64,000 bases of DNA from Sulfurospirillum sp964466465 (GTDB taxonomy: Bacteria; Campylobacterota; Campylobacteria; Campylobacterales; Sulfurospirillaceae). Below are positions 53,526-62,505 of this stretch, piece after piece. Every line of letters starts with the position of its first letter. Position 1 is the first letter of the stretch. The translations under genes and the position numbers were made by a program. The notes beneath the pieces were generated by a model, which was given only the letters and a program-made list of their open reading frames with translations, was not told the DNA's origin and did not search any database. The stretch lies in NCBI GenBank assembly GCA_964466465.1, contig CAYXNJ010000004.1:1-64000 (forward strand), in the 5' to 3' direction.

Positions 53526-54971
53526 TCAAATTGCGCGTTTAAGCTCTTCTATGTGTTCTTCAACCATTTTGTCCATTGTTGCAAGAAGGGTTGCACTATT
53601 TGCTTCTAGTTTTTTGAAGACATTAATATAATGTGCAACATTGTCCACGTTATAGCCCACTTTTGCCAATTGCTCATTTTCATTCATACATTCAATAATT
53701 TGTGAAAGTGGTGCATCAAGCATGTGGTAAGATTTTGTATGCTCAAAGCGTTCCTTGATAATAGGGCTCGTATGCCATGCTCTAAATTTGCAGTTTTCAT
53801 TCTTAACAAATTTTCCATCTGCTCTTTCGTTAAGAACTTCTTCGTAGGTATTTGTTTTACAGAGAATATGATCTGTTTTAGCCAATGTCGTTCTAATTTT
53901 ACTATCAAGCGAGTAAGAAATATTGGCTGTTACATTCGCATCTTTATTAAACTCTTTTAACACCTCTTCAAATTGTACAACATTTTTTCCACTGTAATTT
54001 GCAATAACATTGATACGATCTGAGTTGGAATGAATGCCATTAGTTTCTTGTTGCAATGTTTGAATGGTCATAGCAATTTCTTGTGTCGCTTTTTGCGTAC
54101 GTTCCGCTAATTTTCTGACTTCATCCGCAACAACCGCAAATCCACGTCCATGCTCACCCGCGCGCGCAGCTTCAATAGCTGCATTAAGTGCCAATAAATT
54201 GGTTTGATCGGCAATATCTTTAATCAAATTGACCACAGAAGAGATTTCATTTGTACGCGCACTGAGTGAGGTGATCGCTTCGTTAGTACTCATAAGCAGT
54301 TCAAGTAATTCTTTAATACCATTGGATAACACCATAACAGTTTGTAAACTATCATCAGATTTTTTAGCAGTAGATTTTGACATTTCCGTAATTTTTGCCA
54401 TCTCATCAATGCTTGTAAAAAGATCGTGCTGTATGCTAGTGATACCTTTGCTCCCACCGCCAAGATCAGAGAGTGCAGAAGAGAGCATACCTCTGGCTTT
54501 TCCTTTTTGTCCTTCTGAAATACCCTTAACACCCTCAGAGAGATAACGGGCATTTATTGCAAACAGTCCTCGAAAACCTTCATTGAAAATATTACGATAG
54601 GTTTTACCTTGACTTGCCGATTCAATAGAGGTTTTAGTCTCTCTCATGAGAGCTTCCATTTGATCTAAGAGATCGTTGATAGCATAAGCCACTTCACCCA
54701 TAGGTTGTCGTGCGTCAACATTAACGATGCGAGGCTCCAAATTACCTTTAGCCGCTTCTTTGACAACACTCAGCACTTTGTCATAGATGTCGCTATCGCA
54801 TTGAATGGTTTTTCGACTTCCAAAAAAAGAGCCAACCGCAACACCGAAAAGTATTCCTGATGTTGTAAGATTTTCAGTATAACCTGTAATATAACTTCCA
54901 ACAGCGATGAAAAGAAGAAGCGAAAAAAAGACTATTTTATAATCGTTGCAATGTGTTAGAAAACTCTTCAT
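53526..54971 (-). CDS. Chemoreceptor without periplasmic sensor, CetA-like, with C-terminal CZB domain
   Basis: 481 residues. Two membrane helices (about 12-30 and 33-50) have almost no periplasmic loop. A HAMP-like linker and the signalling hairpin (NLLALNAAIEAARAGEHGRG) follow. The C-terminal about 110 residues show the chemoreceptor zinc-binding (CZB) pattern: His in DHILCK, Cys in ENCKFRAWH, and two His in EHTKSYHMLD. The partner PAS gene overlaps its start by 35 bases, so this resembles the CetA/CetB bipartite energy-taxis receptor, here with an added zinc/redox sensor. Confidence 0.83.
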   Translation of the reverse strand: MKSFLTHCNDYKIVFFSLLLFIAVGSYITGYTENLTTSGILFGVAVGSFFGSRKTIQCDSDIYDKVLSVVKEAAKGNLEPRIVNVDARQPMGEVAYAINDLLDQMEALMRETKTSIESASQGKTYRNIFNEGFRGLFAINARYLSEGVKGISEGQKGKARGMLSSALSDLGGGSKGITSIQHDLFTSIDEMAKITEMSKSTAKKSDDSLQTVMVLSNGIKELLELLMSTNEAITSLSARTNEISSVVNLIKDIADQTNLLALNAAIEAARAGEHGRGFAVVADEVRKLAERTQKATQEIAMTIQTLQQETNGIHSNSDRINVIANYSGKNVVQFEEVLKEFNKDANVTANISYSLDSKIRTTLAKTDHILCKTNTYEEVLNERADGKFVKNENCKFRAWHTSPIIKERFEHTKSYHMLDAPLSQIIECMNENEQLAKVGYNVDNVAHYINVFKKLEANSATLLATMDKMVEEHIEELKRAI

Positions 54972-55449
54972 AACTGATTCCTTTTTGATTTAATACATCC
55001 ATAAGATAGGCGTGTGAAGCTTCCATTCCACCTGCTTTTTCAAGTTCCAAAAGTTTTGCATAGAGCGGTTGGATGATTTCCAATGCCTTAGGATTGGCTT
55101 TACGTCTGACAGAGTAATATCCAATGATGTTTCCCGATGTATCGGTTGATGCAGTAACATTGGCATAGACCCAATAGTAACCACCATCAAAACTCATATT
55201 CTTGACATAAGCAAAGATCTCTTCTTTATTTTTCACTTTGTCCCATAACAATTTAAAGACGATACGTGGCATATCGGGATGTCTGATGATGCTATGTGGT
55301 TTGCCGAGTATTTCTTGCTCATTTGCCCCTACGATTTTAATGAAAGGCTCATTGCAGTAGGTAATCTTGCCATGTGTATCGGTTTTAGAAACCAAGAACG
55401 CATCAGTGCTTACACTATGTTCCTTGTTATTCGGGATAGGTTTCTGCAT
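54937..55449 (-). CDS. Aer/CetB-like PAS domain protein
   Basis: 170 residues. The PAS fold has CNEPFIKIVGANEQEILGKPHSIIRHPDMPRIVF and GGYYWVYANVTAS, the pattern of FAD-binding PAS domains in Aer. The RHPDMP motif is characteristic. A helical tail of about 45 residues may bind the receptor. CetB senses redox state and signals through the membrane receptor encoded by the overlapping gene, so the pair should guide energy taxis. FAD binding is predicted from the motif, not shown. Confidence 0.83.
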   Translation of the reverse strand: MQKPIPNNKEHSVSTDAFLVSKTDTHGKITYCNEPFIKIVGANEQEILGKPHSIIRHPDMPRIVFKLLWDKVKNKEEIFAYVKNMSFDGGYYWVYANVTASTDTSGNIIGYYSVRRKANPKALEIIQPLYAKLLELEKAGGMEASHAYLMDVLNQKGISYEEFSNTLQRL

Positions 55450-55563
55450 TCCTAATACTCCTTAATAAAGAAAAAATGTCACATATTCTAGCCCAATCCT
55501 TTTTAGAAAAAGCTTGGAAGTTCTGATAACCACTTTCAGCAATCTATATTGGTGATATTTATG

Positions 55564-55569
55564 TATAAT
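55564..55569 (+). promoter_or_regulatory. -10 box of moaA
   Basis: TATAAT in context TTATGTATAATACC lies 29 bases before the ATG, with AAGAGGG as ribosome-binding site. Confidence 0.6.
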
Positions 55570-55598
55570 ACCTTTCGCATTAAATCAAGAGGGAAAAC

Positions 55599-56567
55599 AT
55601 GTTGGTTGATGGATTTGGAAGAAACGTTACGTATCTTAGGGTTTCCGTAACAGAAAGATGTAATTTTAGATGTCAGTATTGTATGCCTGAAAAGCCCTTC
55701 TCGTGGGTTCCTAAGGAAAATCTTCTCAGTTTTGAAGAGCTGTTTTTATTTGTCAAAGTGGCAATTGATGAAGGTATCACAAAAATTAGAATCACAGGTG
55801 GAGAGCCTCTTCTTAGAACCGATTTAGATAAATTTATTGCTATGATTAATAATCATAAAAGCGGACTTGACCTAGCACTTACAACAAATGGTTTTTTACT
55901 CAAAGACGCTGCACAAAAACTTAAAAATGCTGGACTTCAAAGAGTCAATATCTCTTTAGACAGTCTCAAACCAGATGTGGCTGGTAAAATGGCTCAAAAA
56001 GATGTTTTAGCCAAAGTGCAAGCAGGTATTGAAGAAGCACTGCGCGTAGGTCTAAAAGTCAAGATCAATATGGTGCCTATTAAAGGCATTAATGATAGTG
56101 AAGTTTTAGATGTACTAGAGTATGCCAAAGAGCGTGGTATGTCGATTCGCTTTATTGAATATATGGAAAACACCCATGCAAAAGAGCAACTCAAAGGCTT
56201 AAGTGGGCAAGAAGTACAAGAGAAAATTGCTACAAAATATCACTTTAAAGAGATAGGTCGTGTAGGACCAAGTCCAGCACATCTTTTCGAGTTTGATGAT
56301 GGCTATATCTTTGGTATTATTGATCCACATAAACATGATTTTTGTGAAGATTGTAATCGTATTCGTCTCACTGCAGAAGGAATGCTCATTCCTTGTCTTT
56401 ATTTTGATGAAGCGATGAGCATTAAAGAAGCTGTTCACAACGGCGATGTTGCAAAAGCTGCTGAGGTTTTAAAAGAAGTTTTACGCAATAAACCTGAAAA
56501 AAATAAATGGAGCGATGATGATCAAAATGAGACATCAAACCGCGCTTTTTATGAAACAGGTGGATGA
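55599..56567 (+). CDS. moaA: GTP 3',8-cyclase, molybdenum cofactor synthesis
   Basis: 322 residues. The radical SAM motif is CNFRCQYC with ITGGEPLLR. The C-terminal cluster ligands are CEDCNRIRLTAEG and a later Cys (IPCLYF). The chain ends in GG, needed for activity in the family. MoaA rearranges GTP in the first step of molybdopterin synthesis, for reductases using Mo or W. Its 3' end overlaps the convergent moeA-like gene by 19 bases. Confidence 0.95.
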   Translation: MLVDGFGRNVTYLRVSVTERCNFRCQYCMPEKPFSWVPKENLLSFEELFLFVKVAIDEGITKIRITGGEPLLRTDLDKFIAMINNHKSGLDLALTTNGFLLKDAAQKLKNAGLQRVNISLDSLKPDVAGKMAQKDVLAKVQAGIEEALRVGLKVKINMVPIKGINDSEVLDVLEYAKERGMSIRFIEYMENTHAKEQLKGLSGQEVQEKIATKYHFKEIGRVGPSPAHLFEFDDGYIFGIIDPHKHDFCEDCNRIRLTAEGMLIPCLYFDEAMSIKEAVHNGDVAKAAEVLKEVLRNKPEKNKWSDDDQNETSNRAFYETGG

Positions 56568-57703
56568 GTAAAGTAGAAGAAGGGAATTTCCTCTCCTTCT
56601 TCTATAACTTCTTTATCTTCCATCAGTGTATAGCCATTACACTGACTCAGTATATTGAGTCTCCCCGCTTCATAATAAGGAGCACATACAAAGTTTCTTC
56701 CATCACTGTACCCTGGAATCGCACTCATACAATTATCTCTGCATGTAATGCGTTTCTGATTGATGCAGGTAATAAAATCAGGAATGATGCAGTGTAAATG
56801 TTGAAGTTGTCTTAACAGTGGAACACCGAGCATCTCAAAGCCTAACATACACCCAAGTGGAAGTCCAGGGAGGTGTAAAATAGGCTTATTCTCCACTAAA
56901 GTCAGTGAAGTTGGTTTTGCAGGGGCAATACGAACATGGTGAAAAAGAGGTTTGAGTGTTTGTGTTTCTAAGAGATGACGCATAGCATCATGACGACTTA
57001 GCGCACCTGTTGTTATGACACAGTCAGATTTTTCTATCAGTCGTTTTAACTCACTTAAAATCTTTTCTTCATCTTCATCGCAAATCATAATCTCACCGAT
57101 TTTTCCCCCTAATTCAACAATACGTGCTGCTAAACTCATTGCATTAGAGTTATGAATCTCTCCAGAAGCAAGCTGGTTTCCGATACTTAAAATACTCATG
57201 AGAGGTTTTTGAACCACTTTAACACTGCGAATCCCCTGTGCGGAAAGAGCGGTGATCTTTTGCGCACTTATACGCTCATACTTTTTTAGTAACCACTCCT
57301 CTTTAGCAATATCTTCACCCTCTTTTTTAATATGTTGTGATTGGGTGATATGCAGAGGAATTTTAATACAATCTTCGTGTTCTAAGACAACATCTTCTTC
57401 GGCAATGATGGTGTCAGCACCTTCTGGAATGCGTTCTCCTGTTGAAAGCCTGACACCATGCCCTAATGGAATAGGTACAGGATAGGGCGGGGACAGTAGT
57501 GTGTAAGAGGTTGTCTGTGTATCAAAAGCAATACCATAACCTTCTTTGAGGCTCATAGGATATTTAGGGAGTGCAAATCTTGCAAAAATATCGCTACCTG
57601 AGATGCGATTGATTGCTTTTAAAAGAGGCAAAGTCTGTTTAGTAGATAATGGTTTGATATGTGTTTGTATAATTTTCAGTGCTTCTTGGTACGAAATAAG
57701 CAT
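56549..57703 (-). CDS. Divergent MoeA-like protein
   Basis: 384 residues with the MoeA domain order: N-terminal LPLLKAINRISGSDIFARFALP-like part, hinge domain, MogA-like domain and C-terminal barrel. Canonical active-site motifs are altered: GDEL is GNQL, IYDTN-like is IHNSN, GGVSxGD is GALSRHD, KPGKP is APAKP, and PGNPVS is PGLPLG. It may no longer insert molybdenum, or may have a changed role, for instance regulation or another metal. It is convergent with moaA and divergent from the membrane-protein gene. Its -10 box is TATAAT at 57736-57731. Confidence 0.78.
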   Translation of the reverse strand: MLISYQEALKIIQTHIKPLSTKQTLPLLKAINRISGSDIFARFALPKYPMSLKEGYGIAFDTQTTSYTLLSPPYPVPIPLGHGVRLSTGERIPEGADTIIAEEDVVLEHEDCIKIPLHITQSQHIKKEGEDIAKEEWLLKKYERISAQKITALSAQGIRSVKVVQKPLMSILSIGNQLASGEIHNSNAMSLAARIVELGGKIGEIMICDEDEEKILSELKRLIEKSDCVITTGALSRHDAMRHLLETQTLKPLFHHVRIAPAKPTSLTLVENKPILHLPGLPLGCMLGFEMLGVPLLRQLQHLHCIIPDFITCINQKRITCRDNCMSAIPGYSDGRNFVCAPYYEAGRLNILSQCNGYTLMEDKEVIEEGEEIPFFYFTHPPVS

Positions 57704-57730
57704 AGTTTAACCTTCTGATTTATGGGTAAT

Positions 57731-57752
57731 ATTATACTAAAATAGGTACAAT
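57731..57752. promoter_or_regulatory. Divergent -10 boxes between moeA-like gene and membrane-protein gene
   Basis: TATAAT on the minus strand at 57736-57731 serves the moeA-like gene. TACAAT on the plus strand at 57747-57752 serves the gene at 57784. Confidence 0.5.
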
Positions 57753-57783
57753 CTAAGATTATTTTTGTGAAGGATTTTTCATC

Positions 57784-58194
57784 ATGGAAGAGCTAATGCG
57801 CTTATCGAGTCAATTGCACTTAGTGTTTATCATTTTGTTAGTTGTGCTCATTGCCCTTAATCTTTACCTTCTTCAAAGCGATAAAACATTCCTTAAACTC
57901 TCAAAAAGATTGGAACTTATAGCTCCTCAATACTATATTGTACTCTCAGCTATCTTTTTTACGGGAATTATTGTTATGGCGGTACGTCAATTTGCATTCT
58001 CCTTTATCGTGTGGGTCATGATAGCAGTTTGGGTCGCCATTGTCGCTTTTGGAATCAGAGGACATAAAATGTATAAAAAAATTGAGCGAACAGAAGCATC
58101 TCAAAGTGCTTATAAACGGTATGCCATTAAAAAATATACACTTGATTTTATTGCACTGGTTATGACAAGTTTGCTCTTTTATATGGTGCATTAA
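57784..58194 (+). CDS. Small four-helix membrane protein
   Basis: 136 residues, mostly hydrophobic, with about four transmembrane helices (about 10-30, 45-65, 70-90, 112-132) and a cytoplasmic KKIERTEASQSAYKRYAIKK loop. GTGAAGGATT precedes the ATG. It abuts rsmE by one base and is probably co-transcribed. I do not recognise a family with assigned function. Confidence 0.7.
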   Translation: MEELMRLSSQLHLVFIILLVVLIALNLYLLQSDKTFLKLSKRLELIAPQYYIVLSAIFFTGIIVMAVRQFAFSFIVWVMIAVWVAIVAFGIRGHKMYKKIERTEASQSAYKRYAIKKYTLDFIALVMTSLLFYMVH

Positions 58195-58195
58195 G

Positions 58196-58864
58196 ATGCA
58201 ATTTGTTTATCATCCAAGCGCGGGATTGCAAACGCTCAAAGTTGACACAAGAGAGTATGAGCATATTTTTAAGGTACGCCGTATTGTTGCAGGGGAAGTG
58301 CTTCACTGGCGAAATCTTGAAGATGCGTTTGTGTATGACTATGAAATTGCACACATTGGTAAAAAAGAGGCTCAACTAGAACTCGTTGCAAAAAAAGAGT
58401 TATCACTGTTGCCTTCCAAAGTTTTACATGTTGGATGGAGCGTGATTGACCCTAAAATCATTGAAAAAACACTTCCGATGCTGAATGAGCTCGGTGTTTC
58501 TAAGATAAGCTTTGTTTATGCGGAGTTTTCACAAAAAAATCATAAACTTGATATGGAACGTATGAAACGTATTTTAATTAACTCATCGCAACAATGTGGT
58601 CGTAGTTTGATGATGCAGATTGAAGTACTTCCTAGTATTAAGCACTACATAGAGGCCTATCCCAAAAGTGCTATTTTAGATTTTGCTGAAAAGAAGCTCA
58701 ATGCCAGTGAAGAGATTTCATCACTTCTTGTAGGTCCAGAAGGAGGTTTTAGTACAAAAGAGCGCAATTTACTTCAAAATCAGCCCATTGTAGGGCTTAT
58801 GTGTAACACAATTTTGCGAAGTGAAACGGCTGTTGTGGCTGTAGCTTCTAAAATATTGGCTTGA
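58196..58864 (+). CDS. rsmE: 16S rRNA m3U1498 methyltransferase
   Basis: 222 residues with a short PUA-like N-terminus and a SPOUT knot. LLVGPEGGFSTKE and LRSETAVVAVASKIL are the SAM-binding knot motifs. It methylates U1498 in 16S rRNA of the assembled small subunit. First of a group of four ribosome-related genes here. Confidence 0.92.
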   Translation: MQFVYHPSAGLQTLKVDTREYEHIFKVRRIVAGEVLHWRNLEDAFVYDYEIAHIGKKEAQLELVAKKELSLLPSKVLHVGWSVIDPKIIEKTLPMLNELGVSKISFVYAEFSQKNHKLDMERMKRILINSSQQCGRSLMMQIEVLPSIKHYIEAYPKSAILDFAEKKLNASEEISSLLVGPEGGFSTKERNLLQNQPIVGLMCNTILRSETAVVAVASKILA

Positions 58865-58888
58865 CTTGAAATAATGAATCTTTTGTGC

Positions 58889-58921
58889 TATAATTTGCAC
58901 CCTTTGGCAAGACGTGCCAAA
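58889..58921 (+). promoter_or_regulatory. rpmE promoter and leader hairpin
   Basis: TATAAT at 58889-58894 is followed by a perfect 7-bp hairpin TTTGGCA / TGCCAAA at 58903-58909 and 58915-58921, loop AGACG. With a start about 58901 the hairpin forms the very 5' end of the message. L31 leaders in other phyla mediate autoregulation by L31; here that is inference. Confidence 0.55.
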
Positions 58922-58961
58922 TAATAGATTTTATTTTTATGAATAATTAAGGAAAAACATT

Positions 58962-59162
58962 ATGAAAAAAGATATTCATCCAGAATATGTACCATGCGTT
59001 GTAACTTGTGCATGTGGAAATAGTTTTGAGACTATGTCTAACAAAGCAGAGTTAAGAATTGATATTTGCAGTTCATGCCATCCGTTCTTCACGGGCAGTG
59101 AGAAGATCGTGGATGCTGCAGGTAGAGTTGAGAAATTTAAGAAAAAATATAGCTTAAAATAG
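58962..59162 (+). CDS. rpmE: Ribosomal protein L31
   Basis: 66 residues. It starts MKKDIHPEYVPCVVTCACGN and has CAC and CSSC pairs, the zinc-binding C+ form of L31. TAAGGA lies nine bases before the ATG. Because it needs zinc, it would be affected by zinc status, which this window controls through Zur; no zinc-free L31 paralogue is present here. Confidence 0.96.
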   Translation: MKKDIHPEYVPCVVTCACGNSFETMSNKAELRIDICSSCHPFFTGSEKIVDAAGRVEKFKKKYSLK

Positions 59163-59174
59163 TTCTTAAAACCA

Positions 59175-59987
59175 TTGATCTATTTTATTCCTACTCCTAT
59201 AGGAAATTTAGATGACATCTCTGTTAGAAGCCTTAAACTTCTAGCAGAGTGTAAAACTCTTTTCTGCGAAGACACTCGAATCACCAAAAAACTTCTCTCG
59301 CTTCTTTCTCAAAGGCATAACGTATCTTTTAATATCGAAAATTTTATTTCAATGCACTCACATAATGAGGATGTTGTTTTGTCAAAGATTGATAAAACGG
59401 TTTTTAATGAAACAGTTGGATATTTAAGTGATGCTGGAATGCCAGGAATTAGCGATCCTGGAAGTGCATTAGTACGTTTTTGTCAAGAAAACGGATTGTC
59501 TTACGAAATCCTTCCTGGTGCTAATGCCGCACTATTAGCGTATGTAACCAGTGGTATTAAAACGCACCAATTCTTGTTTTATGGCTTCTTATCGCATAAA
59601 GGGATAGACCGCCAAAATGAGCTTTTTGAAGTATTAAATTCTCCCTATGCTGTTATTCTCTACGAGTCTCCTCATCGAATTGAAAAGCTTTTTGAAGAGT
59701 TGTCAAAGTTTGCACCAGAACGTCAAATCTTTGCCATTAAAGAAGCTACAAAATTGTATGAAAAACGTTTTTTTGGAACTTCAGTAGCTGTGCATGAGGC
59801 ATCAAAAACCGCCAATCTTAAAGGTGAGTGGGTCGTGGTGATTAAACCTGAAATGAAGCAAGGTGGTGAAGCCATTACCAAAGAAGATGTGATTGACCTT
59901 GATCTTCCTCCGAAACAAAAAGCAAAACTTCTCTCTAAACTGACAGGTGAGAGTGTTAAAGAGTGGTATAGCAAACTCCAAAATTAA
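59175..59987 (+). CDS. rsmI: 16S rRNA C1402 2'-O-methyltransferase
   Basis: 270 residues from a TTG start (IYFIPTPIGNLDDISVRSLKLL). The tetrapyrrole-methylase fold has YLSDAGMPGISDPGSALV and LPGANAALLAY. It methylates C1402 in the 16S decoding centre. Starts 12 bases after rpmE. Confidence 0.92.
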   Translation: MIYFIPTPIGNLDDISVRSLKLLAECKTLFCEDTRITKKLLSLLSQRHNVSFNIENFISMHSHNEDVVLSKIDKTVFNETVGYLSDAGMPGISDPGSALVRFCQENGLSYEILPGANAALLAYVTSGIKTHQFLFYGFLSHKGIDRQNELFEVLNSPYAVILYESPHRIEKLFEELSKFAPERQIFAIKEATKLYEKRFFGTSVAVHEASKTANLKGEWVVVIKPEMKQGGEAITKEDVIDLDLPPKQKAKLLSKLTGESVKEWYSKLQN

Positions 59988-60065
59988 TGTCCCTATTTTG
60001 TTACATATATTGTCCTAAAAATAGCGTTTTACATTAAAGATAGTATTATTTTAAGCCAGTTTGGA

Positions 60066-60071
60066 TACAAT
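60066..60071 (+). promoter_or_regulatory. -10 box just before rlmB start
   Basis: TACAAT in context GGATACAATAATTGCC ends seven bases before the ATG at 60079. As for pflA, the transcript would start at or next to the ATG. Confidence 0.45.
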
Positions 60072-60078
60072 AATTGCC

Positions 60079-60762
60079 ATGATAATCTATGGAAAACAAC
60101 TCTTTTTACATCTGTTAAATCACTATCCTTCAAGGATTGAGACGGTATTTTTACCTAAAAAATGTGATCCTAAACTCTTCTCACAGATTGCGCGTGTCAC
60201 ACAAAAAATCTGTACGATTGATGAGCGAAAAGCACAAGCACTCTGCCATGGAGGAAACCATCAAGGTTTTATTGCCGAGATTAAAGATCTTGAGCTTACG
60301 TCCTTCAATGAGATTAAACACGGTTCTTTTTTAGTGGTGCTAGATGAAGTAACGGATGTAGGAAATATCGGTGCTATTGTTCGTAGTGCTTATGCTTTTG
60401 GAGCAGATGGTTTGATTTTAAGTGGTATGAAAACATGTAATCTCGAAGCCATTTTGCGTACGAGTAGTGCAGCTGCTTTTGAATTGCCGATTGCATTATG
60501 CCCATCAACACGTGATATGCTCAATGAACTAAGACAAATTGGATTTACGCTATACGGCGCAGATATGGGTGGCGTGGATGTTAAAGAGGTTACATTCGCA
60601 CCTAAGCGCGTTTTAATTATGGGAAGTGAAGGCAAGGGATTGTCTCCTAAAGTTAAAGAGAAATTGGACACGATTGTGTCAATAAAAATGGCAAGAGCGT
60701 TTGACTCTTTAAATGTGAGTGCTGCAGCAGCAGTACTTTGTGATAGGATCGCCAATGGATAA
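60079..60762 (+). CDS. rlmB: TrmH/RlmB-family rRNA 2'-O-methyltransferase
   Basis: 227 residues of the SPOUT superfamily. VLDEVTDVGNIGAIVRSAYAFGADGLIL, IMGSEGKGLSPKV and SLNVSAAAAVLC form the three knot motifs. RlmB methylates G2251 of 23S rRNA; TrmH paralogues act on tRNA, so the exact target is uncertain. ATG at 60079 is chosen because the TTG at 60061 lies before the -10 box. The stop overlaps the next gene by eight bases. Confidence 0.87.
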   Translation: MIIYGKQLFLHLLNHYPSRIETVFLPKKCDPKLFSQIARVTQKICTIDERKAQALCHGGNHQGFIAEIKDLELTSFNEIKHGSFLVVLDEVTDVGNIGAIVRSAYAFGADGLILSGMKTCNLEAILRTSSAAAFELPIALCPSTRDMLNELRQIGFTLYGADMGGVDVKEVTFAPKRVLIMGSEGKGLSPKVKEKLDTIVSIKMARAFDSLNVSAAAAVLCDRIANG

Positions 60763-61681
60763 TGATATCAGGGTATTAGAGAAGATTGGTTTGCAAGAGG
60801 TTTGTAAAAAAACCCATATTGAGGTAAAACAGCTAGAGTACATGATCAATAATCAGTATGATAAGCTCAATAAAATCAATACGCTTGGTTTTGTTAAGAT
60901 TCTTTCACGTGAGTACAAACTTGATTTGACGGATTGGCTTGAAGGTTTTCATGACTATTGGGCAGAACATAAGGCCGAAGAAGATTCTAGTAAAGAAAAA
61001 ATATTTATTCGTGCAAAGAGTGATCGTCCTTACAAAAGAGCTGCGTGGCTTTTTTTACTTATTCTTTTAATAGCGGGTATCTTTGGGCTAGTTTCTATTT
61101 TCAAAGTTGAGATTAATTTTGACATTATGGCTCTTTTGGACAAAGCTAAAGTCGAAACAAATCAGACCAGTGCCTTTCAAAGTGCACCTGTAGTGCAAGA
61201 AGCTGCAACCTCTTTGGGTGTAAAAGTGGAAGAGCGTGTGATAACGGAGACTAATAGTAGTAATAGCACTGTGCAAGCAGTGGTTGTCAGTATTGATGAG
61301 AACTTAACACGCAAAATGGAAGCCAACGATACGAATACCACCAATATACCTCTTCCAATGCTGCCAGAATCCAATACAAACTTGGTCAACACCGTTCCAA
61401 CCAATAATGCGATTCTTATGCCAACGAAACGTATTTGGATTGGATTCATCAATTTGGAAACCCTTGCACGAAAAGAGAGTACCAGTGATCAGAATATCAC
61501 GATTGATCTAAATAAACGTCAAATTATCAAAACAGGTAATGGCTTTTTTAAACTCTCGTATGATGGGAGTATTGAGGATTTTACAGAACAAGGTTCAACA
61601 CGTTTTTTAGTGGAAAATGGAACAATGAAAAAAATATCTGAAGAGAAATTTATAGAGCTTAATAGAGGCAAGAACTGGTGA
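60755..61681 (+). CDS. RodZ-like membrane protein
   Basis: 308 residues from ATG at 60755 inside the rlmB end. An N-terminal HTH_25-like domain (about 1-70) precedes a basic patch, one membrane helix (about 88-110), a Ser/Thr/Asn-rich linker and a C-terminal beta-rich domain (about 225-305). This is the layout of RodZ, which links MreB filaments to the cell envelope. The linker is low in complexity and could be extended in the periplasm. RodZ is likely but not certain. Confidence 0.75.
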   Translation: MDNDIRVLEKIGLQEVCKKTHIEVKQLEYMINNQYDKLNKINTLGFVKILSREYKLDLTDWLEGFHDYWAEHKAEEDSSKEKIFIRAKSDRPYKRAAWLFLLILLIAGIFGLVSIFKVEINFDIMALLDKAKVETNQTSAFQSAPVVQEAATSLGVKVEERVITETNSSNSTVQAVVVSIDENLTRKMEANDTNTTNIPLPMLPESNTNLVNTVPTNNAILMPTKRIWIGFINLETLARKESTSDQNITIDLNKRQIIKTGNGFFKLSYDGSIEDFTEQGSTRFLVENGTMKKISEEKFIELNRGKNW

Positions 61682-62493
61682 AAAAGTTACTTCTTATCCT
61701 AACCCTATCACTCTCTTTATTTGGTGCACAAACACTTCAAGAAAAAATTAGAAGTTTTGTGGGCGCTTCAAAATATGAAACACAAAAAAATTTAATTCAA
61801 GTGCTTTTTGCACAAAGTACTAGCTTTGCCAAACCTAATGGTGATGTAGATAGTGTGAAAGTAATTTCTGTACTCAAAAAAAATGGCTTACTTCAGCTTT
61901 TGTACGATAAACCTGTGCAGTTACGTTTAGCATTTCGTACACAACAAGATCCATTAATCTTTTTAAAAATTGTGAATGAGTCTCTTGAAGCCATGGGCTA
62001 TAACTATTTTTTAACCAATAATGCACTGCGTGATAGTGCAGGATTTGTATGGGAAATTTATTTACAAACAGAGCATATTGTTGATCCTGAAGCTTTTGCA
62101 AATGCCCTTGAGGCTAGAGGATGCACAATAACAAATATCGTAAAAAATGAAGACCATTATTGGTTTTATGACATCGATTCAAGCCATGCTTATTTAGGTG
62201 CTAGAAAGGTAGAAAGTGGCGTTACAACACCACTTGGTAAGCCTTTAAAGCCTTATTGGATTGATGTGAAGGGTTTAAGAGAAGTAGCAATAACCGTTCA
62301 TTCAGGGGATCGATGGTTTCCTGATGTTGTATTCTTTGATGAAAATTTACACCTTTTAAGTGATGTAAAATCTGAAGAATCAACGCGAACACTGAAACTA
62401 AAAGTTCCTAGTAATGCTGCTTATCTTAAAATTGGTGATGCTTTTATGCTTGAGAATATAAAGCATGGATTATCTTTACATGTAAAAGAGTGA
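61678..62493 (+). CDS. Periplasmic protein of unknown function
   Basis: 271 residues from a GTG that overlaps the previous stop (GTGA). A signal peptide at about 1-17 ends SLFGAQ. Two similar-sized alpha/beta segments follow, with a beta-rich C-terminal third (VAITVHSGDRWFPDVVFFDENLHLL). I do not recognise the family. Translation coupling with the RodZ-like gene suggests a cell-envelope role. Confidence 0.7.
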   Translation: MKKLLLILTLSLSLFGAQTLQEKIRSFVGASKYETQKNLIQVLFAQSTSFAKPNGDVDSVKVISVLKKNGLLQLLYDKPVQLRLAFRTQQDPLIFLKIVNESLEAMGYNYFLTNNALRDSAGFVWEIYLQTEHIVDPEAFANALEARGCTITNIVKNEDHYWFYDIDSSHAYLGARKVESGVTTPLGKPLKPYWIDVKGLREVAITVHSGDRWFPDVVFFDENLHLLSDVKSEESTRTLKLKVPSNAAYLKIGDAFMLENIKHGLSLHVKE

Positions 62494-62505
62494 TAGGAGA
62501 ATAAA

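Noticed and set aside
60061..60078. TTG start for rlmB
   Set aside because: It precedes the probable -10 box and lacks a ribosome-binding site. The knot protein is complete from ATG at 60079.
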